From positions 62,001-126,000 of the forward strand of contig CACWZP010000006.1 in assembly GCA_902765395.1 (NCBI GenBank): a stretch of DNA of 64,000 nt, written 5' to 3'. A program made the translations under genes and the position numbers. The notes beneath the pieces were generated by a model. That model did no database searches. It saw only the letters and a list, made by a program, of their open reading frames with translations, and was not told the DNA's origin. Numbering within the stretch: the stretch's first letter is position 1; every line of letters begins with the position of its first letter. This DNA is from an uncultured Eubacteriales bacterium. Lineage in GTDB: Bacteria; Bacillota; Clostridia; Christensenellales; Aristaeellaceae. Of the stretch, positions 18,084 through 26,106 are shown one piece after another.

Positions 18084-18208
18084 GGGACAAAAACGAACTG
18101 CGCGCGGTCAAAAAAGTGACAATATGCTGTCGAATTAGGGACAAATTCAGCTTTCTTTTCTTCGTTCCATTAACAAAACAAGGGACATAAGTTATAATAT
18201 AAGGGACA
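18084..18208. promoter_or_regulatory. Four GGGACA direct repeats in the divergent control region
   Basis: GGGACA occurs at 18084, 18138, 18182 and 18203, usually within (A/T)AGGGACA(A/T)A. The last two are 21 bp apart, two helical turns, and bracket the -10 of the araC promoter. The spacing and direction fit AraC-type half-sites and possible autoregulation. Binding is inferred, not shown. Confidence 0.45.
18170..18198 (+). promoter_or_regulatory. Promoter of the first AraC regulator gene
   Basis: TTAACA (18170-18175), a 17-bp spacer and TATAAT (18193-18198) lie 33 bp before the ATG at 18231. GGGACA repeats overlap or flank the element. Confidence 0.7.
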
Positions 18209-18230
18209 ATAGATGCAGGAGGTGAACTCC

Positions 18231-19049
18231 ATGAAGGCATTTTACCAGTCGCATCCCGGCGGGATGTTTATCGGCGACATGACCACTTCCCCCTTCCCGC
18301 TGCACGTGCATGAGACGATAGAACTTTCCTATATTATAAAGGGTGACTGCGTCATGCAGATCGACGACGATTCCTATACCCTCTATCCGGGAGACATCGC
18401 CGTCACCTTCCCGCTGGTGCCCCACAGCATCGACCAGCTGACCACCGACAGCCAGGGGCTGGTACTGTTCTTCCTGGCAGACGGGATCGACGAATTTTCC
18501 AACACGTTCCACAAGATGATGCCCGTCTCCCCGGTGGTGCGCGCCGCGGACGTGCCCCAGGACGCCCTGCTGGCGCTGGACAGGCTCTCGCAGATGAAGG
18601 GCACAGAATACCGGCCCACCCGCCTGGCCTGCCTGCACCTGCTGCTGGCCAACCTGCTGAGCGCCATGGAGCTGCGCCCGGCCGAGACCCAGAACGAAAA
18701 GGGGCTGGCGGACCGGGTGATCAAGTACATATTCGACCACGCCTGCGAGAACATCACCCTCTCCAGCACGGCCCACGGGCTGGGCATCAGCGAGAGCCAC
18801 CTGTCCCACCTGTTCTCCCAGCAGTTCCACATCAACTTCCGCCGATTCGTCAACGCCATCCGCATCGACAAGGCCGAGGCTCTGATGCGCGACCCGGACA
18901 TGACGCTAACCGCCATCTGCTACAGCTGCGGCTATGAGAACATGCGCACCTTCCGTCGCGCATTTGTGCGCGAAACGGGAATGTTACCAACCGCGTATTT
19001 GCAAAAAATGAGAGGTGAAGCGCCCTTCATCGCACAAATTGACGCTTGA
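18231..19049 (+). CDS. AraC-family regulator with cupin sensor (mannoside locus)
   Basis: This 272-residue protein has an N-terminal cupin-like sensor (about 10-140: LHVHETIELSYIIKGD, YTLYPGDIAV) and a C-terminal pair of AraC helix-turn-helix motifs (about 170-265: LSSTAHGLGISESHLSHLFS and TAICYSCGYENMRTFRRAF). AGGAGG lies 8 nt before the ATG at 18231, which decides the start. It is divergent from the sugar operon and precedes the binding-protein gene, so it most likely controls one or both in response to a mannoside. Confidence 0.9.
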   Translation: MKAFYQSHPGGMFIGDMTTSPFPLHVHETIELSYIIKGDCVMQIDDDSYTLYPGDIAVTFPLVPHSIDQLTTDSQGLVLFFLADGIDEFSNTFHKMMPVSPVVRAADVPQDALLALDRLSQMKGTEYRPTRLACLHLLLANLLSAMELRPAETQNEKGLADRVIKYIFDHACENITLSSTAHGLGISESHLSHLFSQQFHINFRRFVNAIRIDKAEALMRDPDMTLTAICYSCGYENMRTFRRAFVRETGMLPTAYLQKMRGEAPFIAQIDA

Positions 19050-19164
19050 CAGGGCCAAAAATAGCCATTTCAGTTAAAACAGGCGCCTTAAAACAGTTAA
19101 ATCGGCCAATTATGTAACCCGCAATCGTTGTTTTATTTTTGAGTTGAAAGCAAATAATGAGTAT

Positions 19165-19212
19165 CAAATCAACAATCGGTGAGCAAAAAAGGGCCCGCCG
19201 ATTGTTGATTTG
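19165..19212. promoter_or_regulatory. Perfect 15-bp inverted repeat overlapping the -35 of the binding-protein gene
   Basis: CAAATCAACAATCGG (19165-19179) is the exact reverse complement of CCGATTGTTGATTTG (19198-19212), with an 18-bp spacer. The right arm contains the -35 element TTGATT. This is a strong candidate operator; the 33-bp centre spacing is about three helical turns. Confidence 0.6.
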
Positions 19213-19233
19213 TTGTTATACAGCTGTTATAAT
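19205..19233 (+). promoter_or_regulatory. Promoter of the sugar-binding protein gene
   Basis: TTGATT (19205-19210), 17 bp, then TATAAT (19228-19233). The ATG follows 51 bp downstream. The -35 lies inside the inverted repeat at 19165-19212. Confidence 0.7.
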
Positions 19234-19284
19234 GAAACACGAAGAGCACAACTGCTCAGAAATTTTCTAAGGGAGGATAACACC

Positions 19285-20991
19285 ATGAGGAAACTGCTGT
19301 CCGTTCTGCTGGCTCTGTGCCTGCTGGGCACTCTGCTGGTGCCCTTCGCCGTGGCGGAGGAGAAACCGGAGCCCATCACCCTGACCGCCTTCCGCGGCGA
19401 TCCCGGCGACCAGCCCTATGAAGACAACAAGATCTACAAGAAGATCGAAGAGGAATTCGGCATCACCTTCGAGTGGGAATTCCTGGCCGGCGACCTGGAC
19501 GAGACCCTGGGCCTGAAGCTGCAGGACATGGACGACCTGCCGGACCTGTTCGACGGCGGCAACAGCGCCGAGACCCTGATCGACGCCGGCGCGCTGATCA
19601 ACCTGCTGGACTACGTCAATCCTGAGGATACCCCCAATCTGTGGGCCCACATTGAGCCCCAGAAGAACCGCATCATCACCAAGGACGAAGTCACCGGCGA
19701 GGATGTCATGTACATCATCCCCAACTACGGCCTCGGTGAGGGCGAGCAGATCGTCAACAGCGTCAACGGCCCCGCCTTCTTCATCCAGAAGCAGGTTCTG
19801 GCCTGGGCCGGCTATCCTGAGATCCACACCCTGGACGAGTACTTCGACCTGATTGAGAAGTTCATCGCCGAGAATCCCACCAACGCTGACGGCGTTCCCT
19901 ATGTGGGCTTCGACATCCTGTGCGAAGGCTGGCGTCACTTCTGCCTGATCAACCCCGTGCAGCACCTGATGGGCCGCCCGAACGACGGCGAAGTGCTGGT
20001 GGACGTGACCAAGGACGACTATCCCACCGAGACCTTCATCAACCAGCCCTATGCCAAGGCCTACTACAAGAAGCTGAACGAGGAGTTCAAGAAGGGCATC
20101 ATCAGCCCCGACACCTTCGTCATGAGCTATGACCAGTACATCGCGCAGCTCTCCAGCGGCACCGTGCTGGGCATGTTCGATCAGACCTGGGACTTCGGCG
20201 ACGCCACCAACGCCCTGCTGACCGACAAGAAGTACGAGAACACCTACGTGGCCCTGGGCCTGGTCTACGACGAGGACGACGTGGCGGCCGAGGATATGCC
20301 CGAAGGCTGGACCATCGAGGAACATTACGTGAACGGCTCCCTGCCGAACCTGGACCGCGGCTTCGGTATCTCCGTTTCCTGCGAGTGCCCCGAGCGCATC
20401 GTCGCCATGTGGGAGCGCATGCTGGACTATGACTGGCAGATGCTCTTCAACTGGGGCGTCGAGGGCGAGGATTACTCCGTGGTGGATGGCCGCCTGACCA
20501 TGACCGAGGAGCAGTACGCCAACACCCAGGACATCGAGTGGCAGCGCCACAACAAGGCCCGCGCCTTCTTCGAGAGCAGCCCCAAGCGCCAGGGCTACAT
20601 CATGGACGGCGAGTTCGCCGGCCAGTGCTGGGAGCCCGGCAACCAGGACGAGATCGTGTTCGGCCTGATGAACGACTACGACAAGGACTTCCTGAGCCAC
20701 TACGGCTACAGCAAGTTCGGCGACTTCGTGAATCCGCCCATCGAGCTGGCGCCCTACGGCGAAGCCTGGCAGATCGACAAGGCAGACATCCAGAAGGACT
20801 ATGATGACTATCTGAGGATTCAGGACGAGCAGCTGCCCAGCATCATCATGGCCGCTGACGACGCCGAGTTCGACGCCAAGTGGGATGCCTTCGTGACGGA
20901 GATCACTCCCAGCGCCGATATCTACGCGAACTTCATGCATGAGCAGATTCTGAAGCTGGTCGACGCCTACTACGGCGAAGACGCTGAATAA
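19285..20991 (+). CDS. LplA-type extracellular sugar-binding protein (CUT1 ABC transporter)
   Basis: This 568-residue family 1 solute-binding protein starts with a signal peptide (MRKLLSVLLALCLLGTLLVP) and an AVA-EE cleavage site. There is no lipobox cysteine near the expected site, which is unusual for a monoderm Firmicute binding protein. The size and pairing with LplB/LplC-like permeases match the LplA group. GGGAGG lies 8 nt before the ATG. It is divergent from a mannoside operon, so beta-mannooligosaccharides are the best guess for its ligand. A strong hairpin follows the gene, which would raise its expression relative to the permeases. Confidence 0.88.
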   Translation: MRKLLSVLLALCLLGTLLVPFAVAEEKPEPITLTAFRGDPGDQPYEDNKIYKKIEEEFGITFEWEFLAGDLDETLGLKLQDMDDLPDLFDGGNSAETLIDAGALINLLDYVNPEDTPNLWAHIEPQKNRIITKDEVTGEDVMYIIPNYGLGEGEQIVNSVNGPAFFIQKQVLAWAGYPEIHTLDEYFDLIEKFIAENPTNADGVPYVGFDILCEGWRHFCLINPVQHLMGRPNDGEVLVDVTKDDYPTETFINQPYAKAYYKKLNEEFKKGIISPDTFVMSYDQYIAQLSSGTVLGMFDQTWDFGDATNALLTDKKYENTYVALGLVYDEDDVAAEDMPEGWTIEEHYVNGSLPNLDRGFGISVSCECPERIVAMWERMLDYDWQMLFNWGVEGEDYSVVDGRLTMTEEQYANTQDIEWQRHNKARAFFESSPKRQGYIMDGEFAGQCWEPGNQDEIVFGLMNDYDKDFLSHYGYSKFGDFVNPPIELAPYGEAWQIDKADIQKDYDDYLRIQDEQLPSIIMAADDAEFDAKWDAFVTEITPSADIYANFMHEQILKLVDAYYGEDAE

Positions 20992-21009
20992 TCTCATAAC
21001 ACCACGCCA

Positions 21010-21041
21010 GGGGGAGAGAGGAACTCTCTCCCCCGGTTTTT
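21010..21041 (+). terminator. Intrinsic terminator/attenuator after the binding-protein gene
   Basis: GGGGGAGAGAG (21010-21020) and CTCTCTCCCCC (21024-21034) make a perfect 11-bp stem with a GAA loop, then GGTTTTT. Partial readthrough would feed the two permease genes. Confidence 0.85.
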
Positions 21042-21049
21042 CAAATTGT

Positions 21050-21176
21050 GGGCTGGGAACCCCTCCGCCTGCTTCGCAGGCACCTCCCCTTGAAAGGGGC
21101 GGCAAGAAATCCCGGCCCCCCTTGAAAGGGGACTTGGCATCGATGAAGTCGATGACTGAGGGGTTGGCCCCAACCC
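21050..21176. repeat. Intergenic repeat with CCTCCG-type core
   Basis: This block contains the hairpin GCCTGCTTCGCAGGC, repeated CCTTGAAAGGGG, and outer arms GGGAACCCCTC and GAGGGGTTGGCCCC. A shorter related block is at 27058-27160 (CCTCTCCGTCTGCTGCGCAG). It lies between the binding-protein terminator and the permease gene and has no credible gene. Confidence 0.55.
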
Positions 21177-21222
21177 AGAATTTGGAAAACCGAAACAAAA
21201 TACTTTCCAGGGGGGAATTGTC

Positions 21223-22176
21223 ATGACCAATTACACCCAGGGCACCGCGAGATACGCCAGCCCGAAGAAGAAGGGCTTCTTCTCCAGGCTGGCCGGCCAG
21301 TGGCAGCTGGCGCTGATGTCCGTGCCCATCTTCCTGTACGTGCTGCTGTTTAATTATGCGCCCATGTGGGGCTGGATCAACGCCTTCAAGGATTACGGCA
21401 ACCGCAAGCTGGTGGCCCGGGGCATCACCCCCTTCAACGGCCTGGACAACTTCAAGTGGCTGTTCAGCCGCCCGGACTTCTTCGTCGCCATCCGCAACAC
21501 GCTGGCCATGAGTGTCATCAACCTGGTGTTCGGCACGGTATCCGCCATCATCCTGGCGGTGCTGCTGAACGAGGTGCGCCAAAAGACCTTCAAGAAGACG
21601 GTGCAGACCGTCACCTACCTGCCCCACTTCCTGTCCATGGTCATCATCGTGGCCATGGCCCAGAACATCTTTGCCAGCAACGGTCCCGTCAACGACCTGC
21701 TGGGCCTGCTGGGCATCCAGCCCGTATTCTGGCTGGGCGAGGGCAAGTACTTCTGGTGGCTGGTGGGCCTCATCAACGTGTGGAAGGAAGTCGGCTGGGG
21801 CACCATCATCTACATCTCCGCCATGACCAGCATCGACCCAAGCCTGTATGAGGCGGCTTCCATCGACGGCGCGGGCCGCTTCCAGCGCATACTGCACGTC
21901 ACGCTGCCGGGCATCAAGAGCACCTTCGTCATCCTGCTGATCATGAACATCGGCCACCTGATGGAGGCGGGCTTTGAGATCCAGTACCTGCTGGGCAACG
22001 GCCTGACCGCCGCCTACTCCCGCACCATCGACATCTTCGTGCTGGAGTACGGCACCCAGAACATGGACTTCGGCGTGGCCACCGCCGCCGGCATCTTCAA
22101 GAGCGTGGTCGCCATCATACTGCTCGTCGGCGCGAACTTCATCTCCAAGCGCCTCGGCGAAGAGACGCTGGTTTAA
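21223..22176 (+). CDS. CUT1 sugar ABC transporter permease (LplB-like)
   Basis: This 317-residue integral membrane protein has six predicted membrane segments, the first at about residues 31-50. The EAA loop reads YEAASIDGAGRFQRILHVTL, which contacts the ATPase. No ATPase gene is nearby, as is usual for CUT1 systems that share an MsmX-type ATPase. It is followed 18 bp later by the second permease. Confidence 0.92.
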   Translation: MTNYTQGTARYASPKKKGFFSRLAGQWQLALMSVPIFLYVLLFNYAPMWGWINAFKDYGNRKLVARGITPFNGLDNFKWLFSRPDFFVAIRNTLAMSVINLVFGTVSAIILAVLLNEVRQKTFKKTVQTVTYLPHFLSMVIIVAMAQNIFASNGPVNDLLGLLGIQPVFWLGEGKYFWWLVGLINVWKEVGWGTIIYISAMTSIDPSLYEAASIDGAGRFQRILHVTLPGIKSTFVILLIMNIGHLMEAGFEIQYLLGNGLTAAYSRTIDIFVLEYGTQNMDFGVATAAGIFKSVVAIILLVGANFISKRLGEETLV

Positions 22177-22194
22177 GGAAGGAGGGCGACTGAA

Positions 22195-23112
22195 ATGACT
22201 ACCACCAATTATCAGAACATAAAGGTTCGCAAGCACTATGACGTCGTCTTCCCGATCGTCAATGCCGTCATACTGATCCTGCTGATGTTCGTGACGCTGT
22301 ATCCCGTCATCAATACCGTGGCCATCTCCTTCAACGACGGCACCGACGCCCTGAAGGGCGGCATCGGCCTGTGGCCCCGGGTGTTCAGCGTCAAGAGCTA
22401 CCAGTCCATACTGTCGGACCCCGCCGTTTATCAGGCGGCCTGGATCTCGGCTTCCAAGACGGTGATCATCACGATCCTGAACCTGTTCTGGACCAGCATG
22501 CTGGCCTACACGCTGACCCGCAGGGAGTACGTGCTGCGCAAGGTCATCACCACGATGCTGGTGCTGACCATGTACATCAACGCCGGCCTGATCCCCAACT
22601 ACCTGCTGATCACCAAGGTGCTGCACCTGAACAAGAGCTACTGGGTGTACATCATCCCCACGATGTTCTCCTGCTTCAACATGATCGTGCTGCGCACCTA
22701 CATCGCAGGCCTGCCCGAGGCGCTGGTGGAATCCGCGCGCATCGACGGTGCGGGCGACATCCGCATCTTCTGGCAGATCATCTTCCCGCTGTGCAAGCCG
22801 GTTCTGGCGACGGTCGCCCTGTTCGTGGCCGTGGGCAGCTGGAACAGCTGGTTCGACACCCACCTGTACAACGCCAGCAAGACCCAGTTGCATTCCCTCC
22901 AGTACTTGCTGAAGATGAAGCTGGCCACCACCCAGGCCAGCGCCAACGCTGCCAAGTCCTCCGTGGACGCCCTGTCCAAATCCACCAAGACCACCCCGGT
23001 CACCATCCGCTGCGCCATCACGGTCATCAGCACGGTGCCGATCCTGGTGGTGTATCCCTTCCTGCAGCAGTACTTCGTCACCGGCATGGTGCTGGGCAGC
23101 GTGAAGGGCTGA
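22195..23112 (+). CDS. CUT1 sugar ABC transporter permease (LplC-like)
   Basis: This 305-residue partner permease has six membrane segments and the EAA loop VESARIDGAGDIRIFWQIIF. A soluble stretch near residues 240-268 (KTQLHSLQYLLKMK onward) is typical of LplC proteins. It completes the heterodimeric channel with the gene just upstream. AAGGAGG precedes the ATG. Confidence 0.92.
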   Translation: MTTTNYQNIKVRKHYDVVFPIVNAVILILLMFVTLYPVINTVAISFNDGTDALKGGIGLWPRVFSVKSYQSILSDPAVYQAAWISASKTVIITILNLFWTSMLAYTLTRREYVLRKVITTMLVLTMYINAGLIPNYLLITKVLHLNKSYWVYIIPTMFSCFNMIVLRTYIAGLPEALVESARIDGAGDIRIFWQIIFPLCKPVLATVALFVAVGSWNSWFDTHLYNASKTQLHSLQYLLKMKLATTQASANAAKSSVDALSKSTKTTPVTIRCAITVISTVPILVVYPFLQQYFVTGMVLGSVKG

Positions 23113-23185
23113 TCCCCAACTGTCGCGGGCGAGGGCATCTTCCCCGCCATTCTCTACATCGAACCACCCGCCCGGAGGTGCGAAT

Positions 23186-24094
23186 ATGCAGAACAAAGCG
23201 CCTGCCGAGGCCATGTCGCGGAGCCGTTTCCCGGATGGATTCAGGATCCTGAAGGGCAACCAGGAGTACGTCACCTACATCGAACACTCCTCCCTCCGCG
23301 TGTGGTACTCTGAAACCCCCTCCCACTACGAGACCCACTTCCATTCGGCGGTGGAGATCATACTGCCCATCACCGGCGAGGTGATCTATACCGTCGAGGA
23401 CAGCACCTATCGCGTGCAGTCCAACGAAGTGCTGATCATCCCGCCCAACACGGTACACAGCCTGTTCATGCACGAGGGCAGCAGCCGCTACCTGCTGCTG
23501 TTCGAGCCGGACCACATCTTCGGCATGCGGGATATGCAGCTGATCGAGGGCCTGCTGAAGATGCCCATCTACCTGACGGGCCAGTCGGAAAGCCAGGAGA
23601 GCATCCGCGCGCTGCTGATGGCGGTGGTGAACTGCTACGAGCGCCGGGAATTCCTGTGGAACTCCCTGTGCTATGCCAGCCTTCTGCAGATGTACGCGCG
23701 CCTGGGCCAGTTCAACATGACCCGGGAGATGAACCGCTACGACGAGAAGAGCCAGCGCATCGACCCGGAGATCGTGGACAGCGCCCGGCTGTACATCGAC
23801 CAGAACTACATGCGCGACATCACGCTGACCGATGTGAGCAACTTCACCGGCTTCTCCAAGTGCTACTTCTCCCGGGTGTTCAAGCAGCAGCTGGGCCTGA
23901 GCTTCTCGGAATACCTGCGCCACAAGCGCATCAGCATGGCCGAGGAGCTGCTGATCCACTCCCGCCAGCCCATCCAGGAGATCGCCATGAGCGCCGGCTT
24001 CGGCAGCGTGGCCACCTTCAACCGGGTGTTCCGCGACGCCAAGAACTGCACCCCCTCCCGCTTCCGGGAGATCTACGGGGATATACTGAAATAA
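23186..24094 (+). CDS. Second AraC-family regulator with cupin sensor
   Basis: This 302-residue protein has an N-terminal cupin domain (HYETHFHSAVEIILPITGEV and VLIIPPNTVHSLF) and two C-terminal AraC helices (DVSNFTGFSKCYFSRVFKQ and IAMSAGFGSVATFNRVF). It lies 73 bp after the permease gene without a visible terminator, so it is probably co-transcribed with the transporter. Two regulators in one sugar locus suggest separate control of transport and catabolism. It ends at a bidirectional terminator. Confidence 0.9.
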   Translation: MQNKAPAEAMSRSRFPDGFRILKGNQEYVTYIEHSSLRVWYSETPSHYETHFHSAVEIILPITGEVIYTVEDSTYRVQSNEVLIIPPNTVHSLFMHEGSSRYLLLFEPDHIFGMRDMQLIEGLLKMPIYLTGQSESQESIRALLMAVVNCYERREFLWNSLCYASLLQMYARLGQFNMTREMNRYDEKSQRIDPEIVDSARLYIDQNYMRDITLTDVSNFTGFSKCYFSRVFKQQLGLSFSEYLRHKRISMAEELLIHSRQPIQEIAMSAGFGSVATFNRVFRDAKNCTPSRFREIYGDILK

Positions 24095-24102
24095 GCCCCC
24101 CA

Positions 24103-24140
24103 TTGAAAAGCCCCGCAGGCTGAGCCTGCGGGGCTTTTTC
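24103..24140. terminator. Bidirectional terminator between AraC and esterase genes
   Basis: AAAAGCCCCGCAGGC (24106-24120) and GCCTGCGGGGCTTTT (24124-24138) form a perfect 15-bp stem with a TGA loop and T-rich sides in both directions. It separates two convergent genes. Confidence 0.92.
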
Positions 24141-24810
24141 AATTATCCAGCAGCCACCCGATCCCCTTCGCCATCCGGCCCAGCGGGTCGTTGAAGTGTC
24201 CGCCGGGGTTCAGCTCGAATCGGGTGGGGACGTTTCTTTCCTCATACATCGCCACCAGGCGCCGCGCAGCGTCCTCCACGGTGCGCATGACGGGGTTTCG
24301 GGCCCTGCCCTCCTTGTCCCCCACCGAGATGTAGACCCGCTCAGGGGCGCGCGCAGGGGCGTTTGCGGCAGCCCAGTCGATGAAGCCCGGGTACCACAGC
24401 GAGCCGGACACGCTGGCGAAGCGCTGGAAGGCGTCCACCCGGCACGCCGCCCAGGCCGCGAACAGCCCCGCCAGGGAGTATCCCGCCAGGCCGATCCAGC
24501 GCGGCCGCTCCGGCAGCCTCTCAAGCGCCGCCGGGAGCACCTGGCCCGTCAGCGCCTCGAGCCATTTATCCGCGTGACCGCCGAAGCTCTGCCCCCTGAA
24601 CGCCCCCGGCGCGGGCCAGGGCGTCAGGTCGTCGTCCCAGTCCAGTCCACCGATGGCAGCGAGCGAGAAGTCCGCCTCCGCGACGGCTTTCACCGCCTGA
24701 TACAGCGCTTCGCCCTCGCCGTCCTCCCCGTTCACCACGATCAGCGGCGCGCCCGTCTTTTCCGACGGGAACAGTTCCACGGCCTTTTCCGCAACACACA
24801 GCCTTTCCAT
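24139..24810 (-). CDS. Alpha/beta-hydrolase esterase (IroE/Fes-like)
   Basis: This 223-residue protein has the nucleophile elbow GLAGYSLAGLFAAWA (GxSxxG), a downstream acid region VYISVGDKEGRARNP, and the catalytic-His segment NPGGHFNDP. This pattern fits the putative-esterase family that includes enterobactin esterases and esterase D. AGGAGG is 6 nt upstream of the ATG at 24808-24810, so longer upstream readings are rejected. No signal peptide. The substrate is unknown. Confidence 0.8.
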   Translation of the reverse strand: MERLCVAEKAVELFPSEKTGAPLIVVNGEDGEGEALYQAVKAVAEADFSLAAIGGLDWDDDLTPWPAPGAFRGQSFGGHADKWLEALTGQVLPAALERLPERPRWIGLAGYSLAGLFAAWAACRVDAFQRFASVSGSLWYPGFIDWAAANAPARAPERVYISVGDKEGRARNPVMRTVEDAARRLVAMYEERNVPTRFELNPGGHFNDPLGRMAKGIGWLLDN

Positions 24811-24953
24811 AGATTGCCTCCTGCGATTCCCAGAAGCCTTCCCCCGATGGGGTAGGTGGATTTCGGTGAAATTGCTTGCACTTTTGCCGAAAGACGGATG
24901 AGGTCCTTTCGGACAGCGTAAACGACGCCGCCCCATGTTTCCGGCGATGCCCG

Positions 24954-24966
24954 CCCCCCCCCCCCC
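24954..24966. repeat. Thirteen-cytosine homopolymer tract
   Basis: Positions 24954-24966 are an uninterrupted run of 13 C, between the esterase start and the rpsI terminator. It is not in a coding region. It may be a slippage-prone site or a sequencing/assembly weak point. Confidence 0.9.
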
Positions 24967-24975
24967 GGCGGCCCG

Positions 24976-25007
24976 TCCGCTGATCGTGCAATAATACCAA
25001 TGAAAAA
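24976..25007. repeat. 30-bp dispersed repeat beside a terminator, copy 1
   Basis: TCCGCTGATCG followed by TGCAATAATACCAATGAAAA closely matches the sequence at 29298-29328. Both copies abut the T-rich side of a terminator for a minus-strand gene. Confidence 0.6.
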
Positions 25008-25032
25008 CCCCGGTGCCGTGTGGCATCGGGGT
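25003..25032 (-). terminator. Terminator of the rplM-rpsI operon
   Basis: ACCCCGGTGCC (25007-25017) pairs with GGCATCGGGGT (25022-25032) with one G-U. On the minus strand it is followed by TTTTTC. Confidence 0.88.
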
Positions 25033-25044
25033 ATGTTCTCGCTT

Positions 25045-25437
25045 TTAGCGCTTGGAGAACTGGGGCGCGCGACGGGCGGCCTTCAGGCCGTACTTCTTGC
25101 GCTCCTTCATGCGCGGGTCGCGGGTCAGATAGCCGGCCTTCTTGATGGCGGGCTTCAGATCGGCGTCCGCCTTCACCAGCGCGCGGGCGATGCCGTGACG
25201 GATCGCACCGGCCTGGCCGGTGAAGCCGCCGCCCTTGCAGTTGACGACGACGTCCCACTTGCCCAGGGTCTCGGTCAGCACCAGGGGCTGACGCACGACG
25301 GTCTTCAGGGTCTCGTAACCGAAGTACTCCTCCAGGTTACGCTTGTTGATGGTGATGTTGCCCTCACCGGGGATCAGACGAACGCGGGCGATCGCCTTTT
25401 TCCTTCTGCCGACGGCATGGAAACTAACATTACTCAT
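25045..25437 (-). CDS. rpsI: 30S ribosomal protein S9
   Basis: This 130-residue protein ends with the typical S9 tail RRAPQFSKR and contains [12 protein letters not shown] and [19 protein letters not shown]. It binds 16S rRNA, and its C-terminal basic tail reaches the P-site tRNA. It follows rplM by 19 bp in the standard L13-S9 operon and is read from AGGAGG-ATG. Confidence 0.98.
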   Translation of the reverse strand: MSNVSFHAVGRRKKAIARVRLIPGEGNITINKRNLEEYFGYETLKTVVRQPLVLTETLGKWDVVVNCKGGGFTGQAGAIRHGIARALVKADADLKPAIKKAGYLTRDPRMKERKKYGLKAARRAPQFSKR

Positions 25438-25456
25438 TTCTTCGTCCTCCTCCCTA

Positions 25457-25885
25457 TTACAGCTTCAGCTCTTCGGGCTTCTGGGCCTGCTGGTTGTGCT
25501 CGGGTCCGGCGTACACGAACAGCTTCTTGGCCATCGCGTAGCCCAGGGGGCCCTTGGGCAGCATGCGGCGAACCGCCTCACGGAAGGCGAACTCGCTCTT
25601 CTTGGCCATCAGCTTGCGGTAGGAAACCTCCTTCAGTCCGCCCGGATAGCCGGTATGATAGCGATAAAACTTGTTGTCCAGCTTCTTGCCGGTAAACACC
25701 AGCTTATCAGCGTTCACGACGATGATATAGTCGCCGCAGTCGCAGTGGGGCGTGAAGGTGGGCTTGTGCTTGCCGCGCAGCATGGAAGCGACCTGGGAAG
25801 CCAGGCGGCCGAACACCATGCCCTCGCCGTCGATGACGTACCACTTACGCTCGACGTTCTGGGGATTCGCCATATAAGTACTCAC
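25457..25885 (-). CDS. rplM: 50S ribosomal protein L13
   Basis: This 142-residue protein ([20 protein letters not shown] onward) contains [17 protein letters not shown] and the conserved [14 protein letters not shown]. The GTG at 25883-25885 is preferred: GGAGGG lies 9 nt upstream and the resulting length is the usual one for clostridial L13. An ATG four codons later would be too far from that site. It heads the L13-S9 operon behind a roughly 160-nt leader. Confidence 0.95.
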   Translation of the reverse strand: MSTYMANPQNVERKWYVIDGEGMVFGRLASQVASMLRGKHKPTFTPHCDCGDYIIVVNADKLVFTGKKLDNKFYRYHTGYPGGLKEVSYRKLMAKKSEFAFREAVRRMLPKGPLGYAMAKKLFVYAGPEHNQQAQKPEELKL

Positions 25886-26046
25886 GTGTAATTTCCCTCC
25901 AATTTCGATCGCCGGAACTCTCCGGCCGCGAACCGGGCCAAATGCCCTGCGTCCGCTCTTCATTGAAATCAATGCTTTTGCGCCAGGTGTGGTCAGTACC
26001 TTCGCAATCATGCCATTGCCCGGGGCTAGTGAGCGTATTGACACAA
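25886..26046 (-). promoter_or_regulatory. Long 5' leader of rplM-rpsI
   Basis: About 160 nt lie between the predicted transcription start (near 26045) and the L13 start. The leader contains short hairpins such as CCGGAGAGTTCCGG near the ribosome binding site. Many Firmicutes carry an autoregulatory L13 leader in this position. I cannot match the consensus by eye, so this is only a candidate. Confidence 0.35.
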
Positions 26047-26051
26047 GATGT

Positions 26052-26080
26052 ATTATACCCAATTTTCCCCTGTGCGTCAA
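26052..26080 (-). promoter_or_regulatory. Promoter of rplM-rpsI
   Basis: On the minus strand TTGACG (26075-26080), a 17-bp spacer and TATAAT (26052-26057) form a near-consensus promoter. Confidence 0.85.
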
Positions 26081-26106
26081 CGGTTTTCAGGGCCGGTTTT
26101 CAACAT

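Noticed and set aside
19267-23274. Very long minus-strand open frame opposite the sugar importer genes
   Set aside because: It is antisense to a signal-peptide binding protein and two permeases that carry clear motifs. Its His/Gly/Val-rich translation is typical of GC-rich shadow frames.
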